From: Aurantiochytrium sp. KH105
Taxonomy: Eukaryota > Sar > Bigyra > Thraustochytrida > Thraustochytriidae
Assembly: GCA_003116975.1 (NCBI GenBank)
Contig: BGKB01000001.1
Location: forward strand, 372,001-436,000
Length of the DNA: 64,000 nucleotides
Direction: 5' to 3'
The position numbers and the translations under genes are program-made. Of this stretch, positions 38,009-47,930 are shown in pieces; position 1 is the first letter of the stretch, and every line of letters starts with the position of its first letter. A model generated the notes under the pieces. That model was not told the DNA's origin. It searched no databases and saw nothing but the letters and a program-made list of their open reading frames with translations.

Positions 38009-41000
38009 ATGCAGAGCAAAAGAGAGCCCGAGTCTGGCAGCCGCGGCAGACCAAGCTCCGCTCTGCGCGAGGCGGCGGCGGGCGGCGTCGCGGCAGGCGA
38101 GGACGGAGGCAGCGCGCCTCTTGCTGCCGTCGCAGGGTGTCTCTTTGCGCGCCCCGGCGGCACGAGCTGGTCGACCTGGATCGGATCGAAGTGCGCTGGG
38201 GAGGCGGCCAAGCCAAACGGCCTCCTCGAGACCCCCGGGGAGAGCGCGACCGCGACGACGTGCTGCTCAAGCTCACTCGCTCGAGGAGGGGGAGGAGGAG
38301 GAGGAGGAGGGCTACGCGAAGGAGATTCATTCGTCGAACACTGCGCGGCGCGGGCCGCGTCTAGAGACGGAGGACGCGGCGACGACGTGGGGAAAACGTC
38401 GGCAATGGACGATAACGTGCATCGTAACCTTCGCGAGCTGCAGGAGCGCAACCGGCTGCGACGCGAGGAGGAAAAACGTAGGGTCTCGGAGGAGGAGAAG
38501 CGCAAACGGGAGCTCGAGCGCGGGTTTGTAACGCACTTTAGCGGCGCCAACAGCCACAGTCGCGCAAAGCCAAATCATCCTCTTGCGACAAACAGCCGGA
38601 CCACCAGCTCCGTGTCAAGGCGACGTCGACGCTCGCTCCATGGGCCTGGGTCGGCGCGTGAGACCGGCAGATCGCCTCTCTCCAGCCTGAACCGCTCTAC
38701 AGGCAATGTCGGTCATCCCGTAAAGAATGCTGCTTCAAAGGCCGATTCGCGTCGACATTCCTCGGTTTTAGGAAACGTGGGCTCACAGGTGGCCGCGCAG
38801 CGCAACCGGCGACAATGGGGAAGAGTCGTCGAACCAGAGTTTCTCAAACCAGCAAACCTGCCGCCGGCATCGCGTGTAACAGCAAAGTCCTCCACCAAGT
38901 CTTTGCTGACTTCGACATCGAACAGCGAAACCTTGAATGATGAGAACAGTCTTTCGACCAATGCGCAACCAAGTGCACGAGCGCACGTGACCAAGTCGGG
39001 TAAGAGCAGTAGACCCAGGGACCCCGCCGCGCTTCACGAATCTCTCAATGAGCGAATTGTCCATGTAGATGACCTTGAGGACTACCCTGACGACTTTGAG
39101 ACAATGGTTGAAAGTGGTGGTGAGGACGACGGCGATCTGCAAAGTCTGCCTGAGATCTTGGAAATTCTCGAGAGCCCGCAAAGATCGAGCGATGACGCGT
39201 ACGAGGCCTCACTGCTGTCCAAGTCAATGTCTTTGTCCATGTCCATGTCCATGTCTATGGGGCTCAACTTTAGCCGTCTGGCTGCCTGGCGACGAGGTCG
39301 AGGCAACGCAGAAGACAAGGACAAGGACAGAGCAGCTCGTCATCGCCGCTCGCCGTCCAACTCGTCGAGTTCGTCGTGCAATGGACGGAGTCCAGATATT
39401 GATGATCTCGAGGCTGGCAGACGTGTGCACCGCAGCCCGGGCAAGCGCAGCAGCGGCGTTGACGTAGAAAAGAAAGGAAACCGCACCGTTCCGCATGTAA
39501 AAGTCTTGCTTAGCCCTACCACGGACAATTTAAATACCTCAGCCTTGAGTACAGCAGCACAGGCAAAGGCAAAGGGTGAGCATCACAAGGTGCGGTCCGG
39601 TTCGCGGTCGAGAGTTCCGAGCAAGTCGGCGTCGGCCCCGGTCGACCTCGACGTCTCGAGCTCATTTCTGAGCCCGCTGGACGAAACATCGACGCACTTC
39701 GAGGCAGCGAGTCATGGGCAGCCATCTGACGTGCTGCAGAACATATCTGAGGCTCAAAGCCCAAAGGGCCTGTCTTCCTCGTTTATACGGGACAAACCCG
39801 TCACGGTTCGGTCTTCGCCCATTTACAATCGCTCCTTGGGGGCATCGGCAGCGTCGCTCTCTGGCCTTCTCGAATCGTCGCTGAGCATGAGCGATGAGCA
39901 GTGGGAACGCGCTCTCGAGGGTACGTCGATCCGGGCACGAGGCAGTAATCGCGCAAGCTCCGCCAACGCCGACTCGCGTGCTCTCTCCAAAAGCATGTGT
40001 CTAGATCGCAGCAGCAGCAGCAAGACACGTTCCGCCGGTCACCTTGGCTCGCGGACGCAACATATGCGCGTCGCCCCGCGAGGACGGCGATTACGGTTTA
40101 ACTTTGTGGAAACGTGGGGGGACATCTACTACATGGGCCTGACCGGCCTTGCGCTGCTCGTGCGCAAAGAGGACGGCAAGCTCGCGGAAAAGTACCCTTT
40201 GCGCAAACGCATCAAGGCTTGCCCCCCTGACATTAACGTGAGCGGTCATAGCGGGGATCCGCGCACTCTTGACAAGGTCATCGACGGTTGGAACAACACC
40301 TCGAGCGAGCACCACATGTGGCTGATCGAGTTCAACCCCAACGAAGACCACACGCTCGAGATTGACCTCGGCAGTCGGCACTTTGCTCTTGCGGGGATCC
40401 GCGTATGGAATTACAACAAAAACATTGAGGACACGCGACGTGGCGTTCGCACAGCGCACGTGACGCTGGACGGGATGGCGCTGTCGCCGCCGCAAGGGCT
40501 CACCTTTCGTCGTTCGCCGGGCACAGACGAGGTGGACTTTGGGCAGACGATCCTCTTTGAAATGGAAGCGGATGTTGCAGCAGGGGCGTCAGACGCGCTA
40601 TCGGAAAGCGTCATTGCCATTGAGGAGAAGGAGATGAGCGGTGCAGACAAAAAAATGGCTGGACCGCGTTCGAGCTCTGCTAGCAACAGAAATGCCTGGC
40701 TGGGTGGAGATGGTTTTCGTGACGTCCTGCGTCCACCGCAGAGCGTACCGACAGGCGCACGAGGCGCTGCGCTCCTGCATCAGCGGCTGCAGCAGGACTG
40801 GGAGGTGCCTCTTTTGCCGTGCGGCTTTGTGCTACGTTTCGATTTTTTGGCGTCTCAGGGAGACCCGCAGTGGGTTGGTCTCGATGGGCTCGAGCTCTAT
40901 GACGCGGCGGGGGCCGCAATGGATGTTCGTAGTCTTGGAGGCCGCTTGCTTGCGCCGGGCAAAGGGGAAATGAACCCTGCCTGGCGCAAGCCTTGGTCAG

Positions 41001-41317
41001 CAAAGCTGGCTCCTCCAGATGCCGCGCGGCCTGCGCGACTCTATGTTGTCTTTGACAGACCGGTGACTCTGGGGGCTATTACCTTTGCGAACTTTTCGGC
41101 GCAGCCGGCGCGGGGCGTCGGAGAAGTGGCCGTATTTCTCGATAGCCTAATCATCTTTCATGGCGAACTACGGTCTGCCCAGGTTTCGCGAACACAGAGC
41201 GTGGTGTTTACGCCTCAGTCGTCGGTTCTTGGCCGCGTTGAGCAGGACGGCGATATCTGCTATTGCGGTGAGAAGGAGCAAAGCGTCATGTTCATTGACA
41301 ATTACCGTTCCGTTTAA
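38009..41317 (+). CDS. KATNIP: KATNIP (katanin-interacting protein, KIAA0556) homologue
   Basis: A ciliary-base protein that in animals binds microtubules and katanin. From ATG 38009, 1,102 residues. The N-terminal NLRELQERNRLRREEEKRR followed by LERGFVTHFSGAN matches the order of the KATNIP N-terminal helix. The middle is long, Ser-rich and disordered, with a Met-Ser repeat from TCCATG units near 39226-39260. The C-terminal 400 residues hold two copies of the DUF4457 module: RFNFVETWGDIYYMGLTG with IRVWNYNKNIEDTRRGV, and LRFDFLASQGDPQWVGLDG. The frame extends upstream to TTG through low-complexity sequence. A downstream ATG at 38404 begins the conserved helix and is an alternative start. Its presence implies a flagellated cell stage. 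Confidence 0.82.
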   Translation: MQSKREPESGSRGRPSSALREAAAGGVAAGEDGGSAPLAAVAGCLFARPGGTSWSTWIGSKCAGEAAKPNGLLETPGESATATTCCSSSLARGGGGGGGGGLREGDSFVEHCAARAASRDGGRGDDVGKTSAMDDNVHRNLRELQERNRLRREEEKRRVSEEEKRKRELERGFVTHFSGANSHSRAKPNHPLATNSRTTSSVSRRRRRSLHGPGSARETGRSPLSSLNRSTGNVGHPVKNAASKADSRRHSSVLGNVGSQVAAQRNRRQWGRVVEPEFLKPANLPPASRVTAKSSTKSLLTSTSNSETLNDENSLSTNAQPSARAHVTKSGKSSRPRDPAALHESLNERIVHVDDLEDYPDDFETMVESGGEDDGDLQSLPEILEILESPQRSSDDAYEASLLSKSMSLSMSMSMSMGLNFSRLAAWRRGRGNAEDKDKDRAARHRRSPSNSSSSSCNGRSPDIDDLEAGRRVHRSPGKRSSGVDVEKKGNRTVPHVKVLLSPTTDNLNTSALSTAAQAKAKGEHHKVRSGSRSRVPSKSASAPVDLDVSSSFLSPLDETSTHFEAASHGQPSDVLQNISEAQSPKGLSSSFIRDKPVTVRSSPIYNRSLGASAASLSGLLESSLSMSDEQWERALEGTSIRARGSNRASSANADSRALSKSMCLDRSSSSKTRSAGHLGSRTQHMRVAPRGRRLRFNFVETWGDIYYMGLTGLALLVRKEDGKLAEKYPLRKRIKACPPDINVSGHSGDPRTLDKVIDGWNNTSSEHHMWLIEFNPNEDHTLEIDLGSRHFALAGIRVWNYNKNIEDTRRGVRTAHVTLDGMALSPPQGLTFRRSPGTDEVDFGQTILFEMEADVAAGASDALSESVIAIEEKEMSGADKKMAGPRSSSASNRNAWLGGDGFRDVLRPPQSVPTGARGAALLHQRLQQDWEVPLLPCGFVLRFDFLASQGDPQWVGLDGLELYDAAGAAMDVRSLGGRLLAPGKGEMNPAWRKPWSAKLAPPDAARPARLYVVFDRPVTLGAITFANFSAQPARGVGEVAVFLDSLIIFHGELRSAQVSRTQSVVFTPQSSVLGRVEQDGDICYCGEKEQSVMFIDNYRSV

Positions 41318-41848
41318 TCCGAATGTACTTTTGGGTCAACGCAGTTGAGACCGCCGTTTTGGTTGGGGAGGAGCAACACCAGCCGCTATTTGTAGAAAGA
41401 AGAAAGCAAATGGAAACAGAACCAACGAAACAATTTTTTTTTGGCGCGAAATAGAAAGACAAAGGGGTGGTAATTATGTGTTTGTTGAACTCGATCTTGA
41501 GCATTCCTTGCCTCGGCTTTACTGTTAGGGTTTCTTGATCGATTCAGAAATAGTGGGATTCGAAGCGAATACGCTTGCCTTGCTGTTGTTTTACAAATTC
41601 GAACAAAAGCATGAGCGGTGCCCTTGCGTGGGCCCTCGCCTTCAACTTGCAACCTGTTGCTGTCCGACAACCGCACGTGCGTGTATATGAACACGACGAC
41701 TTGCTTGCCGGCAAAGTCAATAATCGAATCTTCCATGTCTATGATGGGTCCACCGGCTTGACGATGTCAGAGAGAGATTTGAAGGGAGAGGCTTGCAAAT
41801 TATAAATCTGAAAAGGTGAGTGGGGAAGAATGTACATTAATTTCTGAA
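41318..41848. other. Convergent intergenic region with possible extra exon
   Basis: About 530 bases between KATNIP and the next minus-strand gene. On the minus strand, a pyrimidine tract ending TTTTCAG (41808-41814) precedes a 23-codon open stretch (IYNLQASPFKSLSDIVKPVD) ending in TAG, which resembles a 3' exon. A 64-codon plus-strand frame (41612-41805) and a minus-strand frame from ATG 41736 also exist. None is certain. Confidence 0.3.
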
Positions 41849-42523
41849 TTATTTGAGCTTGAGTCGAGGCACGTCCCATCCGAGATGCTGAAGCGCCTCG
41901 TTCATGTCGTCTTGCGACAAGGAGAGGTATGGTTTTTCGTCACCCGCGAGGGCAGCATGGGGATGTCGTCGGCGCGCAGCCCGCGTGGCTTCGTGAAGGA
42001 GTCCTTGGCAAAAGACATCAATGACCTGGCTGACGGCGACAATGCCATCTCCTTTGAAGGAAAAGCGAGACTTTTTCTGAAGCTGGTCCATCCTTTCGGA
42101 GTCTGCACTTCTTTCGATCTCATACTGATACGAGGGTGTGATCATTGTATTGGCGACGTCGTGTTTGCCTTGCGCATCGCGAACAAAGCGCGCAATGCGA
42201 GACTTGTACTTGCTCTTGGACGCCGAAAAGTAGTCGGAATACAGCTTTTCTTCCATGCTCGTGCGTGGAATCTTGGGGGCGTGGTCAAGGTACGACGTTT
42301 CGGTGTCGAGCTCGGAAAAGAGGCGCTTCGTGGCCGCAAGCGCGGCGTCGGAGGGAGGGCCAGCGCGCCCCTTGGGACCACGTTTCGCAGACGAAGCGCC
42401 TCCGGCGCTCTGCTTTGGCGCCGACGACCTCGATCCCGCCTGATGCAGCGTGCTTGCGGCCGCGTTCGCGGCGCCCGCGGCCCCTGCGCTTGCCTTGGAG
42501 GCCTTTCGCGAGGAAGAAACCAT
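41849..42523 (-). CDS. Hypothetical protein, possibly histone-fold-like
   Basis: 224 residues from a clear ATG at 42523. The N-terminal third is Ala/Ser/Lys-rich and disordered. The C-terminal part has VAVSQVIDVFCQGLLHEAT followed by a basic loop and YLSLSQDDMNEALQHLGW. A long helix, a loop, then a DxxxAL helix recalls the second half of a histone fold as found in TAF or CENP proteins. This is only a pattern impression; I do not recognise the family. CTTG-type repeats lie directly upstream (42566-42588). Stop is at 41849 unless an additional exon downstream is used. Confidence 0.6.
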   Translation of the reverse strand: MVSSSRKASKASAGAAGAANAAASTLHQAGSRSSAPKQSAGGASSAKRGPKGRAGPPSDAALAATKRLFSELDTETSYLDHAPKIPRTSMEEKLYSDYFSASKSKYKSRIARFVRDAQGKHDVANTMITPSYQYEIERSADSERMDQLQKKSRFSFKGDGIVAVSQVIDVFCQGLLHEATRAARRRHPHAALAGDEKPYLSLSQDDMNEALQHLGWDVPRLKLK

Positions 42524-43091
42524 GACTTTTCGAGGGCTAGCTAAGCTGCGTCGCGGCGCTTCCTCGCTTGCTTGCTTGCTTGCTTGCTAGTCCGCTCACA
42601 CGTATCGAATGAAGTACGCCCGTGCGCGTGCTTGCTTGCAGTCGTGCCGCGCGCGCGGCCTCTCACACGCCGCGAGGTTTGGTGATTGCGCGCAAACCAA
42701 GTCAGTTTGGGGCTTTTTTCATTTTTTTTGGTGGTTGTATTGTCAACGTTGATGTTGTCGATGCGGGCAGCCAAAAACCCTATTTCAAGTTTGTCACCCT
42801 CGGCACTCACCAACCGCTAAAGAGGGCGACACGAGCATGCAAGTGGGTTGAGCTGAGTGTCATCGTTTCGCTTTGTTCATGTTTTTGGCAAGAAACGGGA
42901 TGCTTGTTTCTCAAAGGCGAGATACGAGCAGAGAGAAAGGGCAATAACATTTTACAAGGGGGGCTTCAACTGGCATCGAGGAACATGTAAAGCACAATCA
43001 ATCAATCAATCAATCGATTCATGCACGTGGAGCAAACACGGATCCAAGAAAAACACAAACAACAGATGAACTTGAGAAAATGTGTGTATGT
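42524..43091. other. Intergenic region with short repeats
   Basis: About 570 bases between two minus-strand genes. Holds the CTTG repeat (42566-42588) in the leader of the downstream gene and an AATC repeat (42996-43017). No gene is supported. Confidence 0.5.
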
Positions 43092-44006
43092 TCATGACTT
43101 CCCAAGTGATCGAGTTTGCGCAGTCGCGGGGGCGGCTTGCGTGCGCGTGGAAGATTGCGCCAAAAGAGAAGAGGGAGGTGCAGAGGTTCCTGTTGCTCCT
43201 GCTAATGGGGAAGGGGTTTCTTCTAAAGATGTATTGCTGTCTGCGCCGTGAAGACAAGCGAGAAGGTCATCTTCGAATTTCAAGGCGTCGAGACGCTCGC
43301 TTCGAAGTCGTTCGAGTAAAGTCGTTGCAGGATTGATTGAGTCTCCAGCTTGAAAGTTACCAGTGGTGTGTCTTTCCCTTTCGGCGGCAGACTTCTCTGC
43401 AGCAGTCTTTGGCTTTGAGCTGGCTGGCTGAGCAAGATCCGTGAGATTAATCTTTGCACTCACGGCCCGCTTGACAATTTCGTCGAGCTTGGAGTAATCA
43501 TACCAGGTCTCCCAGCTGTAGTGCGGCGCGATCGATGCTGCAGCGCTCGAAGAGGTAAGGTCCGAGGCCCGTAGTAGGCTACCTCGTGCAGGTTTCATGC
43601 GATCTTTGCCTCGAGCCTCGGCGTCACTGCCGGTCTCGGTCCTCGCGCGTTTTCTGGCCTTTGAAGCTTCGCGGAAATCTTGTGCAAAGGTCGCGACGGC
43701 GAGGGTTTGCGCAGACAAGGCGGACTTCGTCCCGAACGAAAGTGCCGCTTGCGGCAGCGGACGCTTGCGTGAGCGTGCGGCTGGAGGCCGAAAATCGGGC
43801 CTGCCACCAACCTCGAACCAGATGTTGGTTGCGGGCAGAGCCGGGTCCTGGTTGCGCGCAGTCGGGAAGGCGTCGTCGTTGTCGTCGTCGTCGTCGGGCG
43901 AGGTGCAGCGCTGCGTGTCGGCAGTCGCCGCTGCGCGCGCAACGCTACCAAACATCTTGTCGCTGCAAGCCTTGCATGCGTGATTACTCCACTTGAATAA
44001 AGCCAT
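43092..44006 (-). CDS. Hypothetical protein
   Basis: 304 residues from ATG 44006; the frame continues upstream only to a TTG. It begins with a short motif containing two cysteine pairs (WSNHACKACSDKMFG), which could bind metal. It then has an Asp-rich run, basic clusters suggesting nuclear import (ARSRKRPLP, then KARKRARTE) and a helical patch (YSWETWYDYSKLDEIVKRAV). The remainder is Ser/Ala-rich. No family is recognised. Confidence 0.5.
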   Translation of the reverse strand: MALFKWSNHACKACSDKMFGSVARAAATADTQRCTSPDDDDDNDDAFPTARNQDPALPATNIWFEVGGRPDFRPPAARSRKRPLPQAALSFGTKSALSAQTLAVATFAQDFREASKARKRARTETGSDAEARGKDRMKPARGSLLRASDLTSSSAAASIAPHYSWETWYDYSKLDEIVKRAVSAKINLTDLAQPASSKPKTAAEKSAAERERHTTGNFQAGDSINPATTLLERLRSERLDALKFEDDLLACLHGADSNTSLEETPSPLAGATGTSAPPSSLLAQSSTRTQAAPATAQTRSLGKS

Positions 44007-44387
44007 TTTTTTTTTCTCTTCATTGGCCAAGGTTGGTCATTGGTAGAGGCAGCCGCAGAACAAGTCAACCAACTACGCATGCCCAAAAAGAGCTCCATAC
44101 GTGGCGAAAGTGGCAATGCATCATACAATATTGGTTGAAATCGATTATTCAATTCGATCCGGAAGATTGTTTATTTCCTTGGGTCTTACAACGTTCAACT
44201 ACAAAATGTAGTGCCTGGAATGTAAGAAGCAGCTGGACAAGCAAAATTACAGGTGCGCTTGCAACGAGTCGATCCAATCGACGCGTCGCAGTGACTCACA
44301 CAGCAGCTTGCCTAGCACAATAATGTGAGTGAAAGTGGGCGAGCAAAAGGGTCAAAATGAGGTCCGTATACGTGAAAACGAACAACT
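44007..44387. other. Intergenic region
   Basis: About 380 bases upstream of the preceding minus-strand gene. It contains only short conflicting frames and no recognisable element. Confidence 0.5.
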
Positions 44388-45722
44388 CTACTGGTCGTAG
44401 GCAATGAGACCTTGACCACTGCTGGCTCCGGCCTCGAGAGCGAGGTCAATCACAGTGAGCGGGTGAACGTTCTCGATAACGAGGACGGTCTGGCGCGTAC
44501 GAAAGCCCTTGCCACAAATGTGCTTGTTGTTGTCAATGTAGCCATGACGCAAAGAAGGATGTTGAATGCGTGCGCAGTGTTTGAGCACCTCGTTCGTGTG
44601 ATGACCATCAAGGTTCAGCAGAGTCCCTGCAGGGATGTGCTCGCCCTGACTGCCAATGAGGGCCTCGGGGGTGCGCACAAGAATGATGCGCTCCGCGAAA
44701 AAGTGGGGATCAGCCTCGACTTTCTCCCGAATGCGCGAACCGGTGTCCCCAAAGAGAACGTTAAAGACAATGTGACCCGAGAGCTCGGATTGAAGCGGGC
44801 GCGTGAAACGCAAATCGACGATTTGCTTGACAAGGTTGCCGCCCTGAATCTCGATGTTGTAGAGAAAGCTGTCCCAGACCTTTTTATCCTTGCCCTCCTT
44901 GTCGGGCATTTGCGGCATGATCTTGCGTTGCAGACCGATTGGGAAATCTTCGGGAAAGATGGGATACGAATAGTCTTTGTCGTAGTCAAAGAGATTGAGT
45001 GAAGGAAGCTGGACGTCGTCATTGGGCGGGAGCTCGACGTAAGCTCGATTGAGCGCGGCAGCGACGCTCTCGTAAATGCTGTGTGTCATGGCAATACAAA
45101 TAATGAGCAAGAAGATGAGCAAGAAAAGCCCGCCACGCTGGCGTGCGCTGAGGAGGTGCTCCTCGGCGGCCTCGTGGCGCTGCGCCTTTTCGTAGGTCGA
45201 CCTTCGCTTGTTGCGGGAGACGCACCTGCGTGTTGGACTAGAGGGCTGTCTTTGTCTTCGTTCTGCACCACTCAACACCTTGCCGGACTCGCTCGTTGCG
45301 ATCACCGATGCGATGGGGACAGAGAGAGATTGTGCTGTCGAGGTTTCGTGTTCCCTCGGCCCATTGTCTTCAAGGGGGCGCAAGAGATGCCCGTCGGTCA
45401 CGACGGGGATGCTGGTCGTGTCCACGTTTCCGCCCGTTTCGAGCTGTGCACCGCTGGTACTCTGGCGCAAGAGAAGCTGCTGCTGAAGCTGCTGCACAAC
45501 CTGGTCGTGACGCAGCTCCTGCTGCACGAGCTCTCGCCGCGCGTTGCGCAGCTGCTGCCGCGCCTGCAGGAGCTCGTCCGTCGCGTTCGCGGGTCGGTGG
45601 CGGTGCTCCTCGTCACTGCCGCTGCTGTTGTCCTCGTGCACATTCTGCTGCGTCGGGAGCGGCAAGACCTGGCTCCCCGCCTCGTCGTCGGTCTGCGCGA
45701 AGCGGCTGGCCTCGAGCCCCAT
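44388..45722 (-). CDS. Single-pass membrane protein, unknown
   Basis: 444 residues from ATG 45722 (the frame otherwise begins with TTG). The N-terminal half is polar with a Gln-rich coiled coil (LLQARQQLRNARRELVQQEL). A single membrane segment (GGLFLLIFLLIICIAM) lies near residues 196-215. The C-terminal about 230 residues form a folded-looking domain with VWDSFLYNIEIQGGNLVKQI, HIVFNVLFGDTG and ERIILVRTPEALIG. With no signal peptide, a type II or tail-out orientation is likely. No family is recognised. Confidence 0.65.
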   Translation of the reverse strand: MGLEASRFAQTDDEAGSQVLPLPTQQNVHEDNSSGSDEEHRHRPANATDELLQARQQLRNARRELVQQELRHDQVVQQLQQQLLLRQSTSGAQLETGGNVDTTSIPVVTDGHLLRPLEDNGPREHETSTAQSLSVPIASVIATSESGKVLSGAERRQRQPSSPTRRCVSRNKRRSTYEKAQRHEAAEEHLLSARQRGGLFLLIFLLIICIAMTHSIYESVAAALNRAYVELPPNDDVQLPSLNLFDYDKDYSYPIFPEDFPIGLQRKIMPQMPDKEGKDKKVWDSFLYNIEIQGGNLVKQIVDLRFTRPLQSELSGHIVFNVLFGDTGSRIREKVEADPHFFAERIILVRTPEALIGSQGEHIPAGTLLNLDGHHTNEVLKHCARIQHPSLRHGYIDNNKHICGKGFRTRQTVLVIENVHPLTVIDLALEAGASSGQGLIAYDQ

Positions 45723-47930
45723 CGCGCTCGCCAAGCTAGCTAGCGAGCTAGCGAGCGAGCACGGCCAAGCTGTTCTGCCGCGCTAGCTGGCTCGAGCTGG
45801 CGCTGGCGAGCGCAAAGGGTAACGCACACACACGCGCGGCGCGTCGCCGGCCGAAGGTGGTCTGCTCTGCCAGAAGGTGCGCACACACCCCGCGCGTGCA
45901 CTCCCGACACGGGAGAAGGGCAAAGAGAGAGAATGAGAGAGCCTTGTCTGGACCCCGACAGCCGCGGCGCTGGCGCTGGAGCTGGCGCTGGCGCTGGAGC
46001 TGGAGACGCCCGAGCCGGAGTCGCGCTCGGCCCCGACACGCAGACGGGCGCGAGGAAGGCGCGAGAGGTGTTTTTACGGACGGAAGCGGCGGCCGCGACG
46101 GCGAGGAAGGGGAGATGAGATGCACGCGGCTGGCCTTGACTTTTGGCGGTGTGGCGGGGCTGGCCGAGTAGGCACTGCGAGAAGGACGTGCACCGCGTGG
46201 AGGACAGGACTACTGTCTCGGCGTCGACCGAGAGGGGCGGCCCAGGTCGACGCGTCCGTCGCGGCCACGCCGAGCAGCTGCACTGTTTCTTCGGAGTCTG
46301 CTCACTATTCTGTCTGAGCACGTGTGCTGGCTAATGCCGCTGGGCTTGGACTTGGCCTTCGCGGACTCGCCGGGCGGCGACCAACTCGCGCGTCTCCCGC
46401 AGGTTCTCTCAAGGCCGAGAGGGGCTTGAGCACAGAAGTTGACCTCCAACTTGTTGAGCTCGCAAGCTCGACCAAACTTGTCTGCTCGCTCCACGCTCGC
46501 TCCACGCTCGCTCCGAGCTCGCTCCGAGCTCGAAGAGTTTGATCACCAACCCGCGACGGCTCTCGCGGCTCTCGCTTCTGGACCGATGCTCCACGAAGCG
46601 TCGCCACGCGACACGAAGCGGGCGGCAGGCTCGCTCGAGCTCGCGCTCGCTGGAGATCTGCGAGCTCGCGCCGGCGGAGGGCGCCGCGCCAGCCCGCTCG
46701 GCTGGGCCGGGCTGGCTGGGCTGGGCGGGCTCGGCTGATCTGGGCTGGGGCACGAAACGCCCGCGGCCTCGCGCCTGATCAATATGAACCGCGCCTCGCC
46801 CGAGCCCGCGCTGCGACCTGCGCGCGGCGCGCGCCTCTCGCGACCCGGAGCTGCACGTCGCTCCGCGCGAGGCGGTTTGGAGCGGAGCGGGCTGGACTGT
46901 CCGGTCTGCTCTGGCCGCACGGGGGAGTGACGAGGCCGGGTGGATGGATTGGATTGGATTGACTTGGATTCGACTGGATCGGAGTGGAATGAAACACGGA
47001 GACCGCCTCCGCTCCGCCCGCGGCCGGGCCTGCGTCCACGCAAACCTGCCCGCCCGCCGCCCGCGCCGCGCGCGCGGCTGCCCACCCGGTCCGGGACGAC
47101 GGCGCGCGCCCTGGAGGAGGACAGTGGCGGAGTTCGGGGTTTGGGACTCGCAGGCGGAGTAACACGCCGCGCTCACTGAGCCCGACGGCGAGCACGGCTT
47201 CGTCGCGGCGCCTTCTTGCGTGCCTGCAGCTGCAGCTGCGTGCTCGCGCGCGGGCGCTGCCCGGCCCAGGACGAGGCAGCCGCGCAGCCGGGCCGGGCCG
47301 CGCGTCAACGCGAGCGAGGTCGCCAGCCAGGTGGCCGTGGGCCGAGATCGCAGACAACGAGGTCCTCGTGCGCCATATCGCCAGCGAGCCGGCCCGAGCA
47401 GCCCGCGTCGAGCACGCCGCCGACCTGCGTTTCGGCCCACCCTGCGATACTTTGGCGAAGCCCAGGATGGGAGCTTTGATGACGACGGGAACGCATCAAG
47501 ATCAAGAGAAAAGGTGGCCATGGTGGTGCAGAGGCGCAGACATTAAGCTCTCGTTGAACCAGCAGCACGGCGAACGGCTTTCCCGAAGCAAGCAAGCTAG
47601 GTCGACGCTCGGGATGCCTTGCGGGAGAGCCTGGCTGTGGCAGTGGCAGTGGCAGTTCGGTTTGGGATAAAAGTCGCGGTGAGGTGAATGGACGAGTTGT
47701 TTTACTTTACAGGAACGCGCGGACGAGGTGCGGTGAGAAGCGAGACCGCTCTGCGGCGAGAGCGATGCGACAGCGACCGACTGACATGTGAGTCGGCCGT
47801 GCGCTCGCACGCTTGGAAGGCTGCAGGATCTTGCACTGCCTTGCTTTGCTACGCTTTGCTACGCTTTGCTTTGCTATGCTATGCTTTGCTTGCTCGCCAG
47901 GTGTGGATGCGCATGGGATGAATGGATGGA
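45723..47930. other. Long GC-rich intergenic region with many short tandem repeats
   Basis: About 2.2 kb. It holds a CTAG/CGAG repeat (about 45737-45760), a GGCGCTGGAGCT-type repeat (about 45970-46007), CTCGCTCCACG and CTCGCTCCGAG repeats (about 46484-46540), a GGATT-type repeat (about 46940-46990) and CTTTGCTACG/GCTTTGCTATG repeats (about 47850-47892). Long open frames on both strands are Arg/Ala/Ser-rich and mutually exclusive, so I call no gene. Confidence 0.55.

Noticed and set aside
46409-47521. Minus-strand open frame of 370 codons
   Set aside because: Arg/Ala/Ser-rich low-complexity translation, conflicting with similar frames on both strands in repeat-laden GC-rich DNA; no domain.
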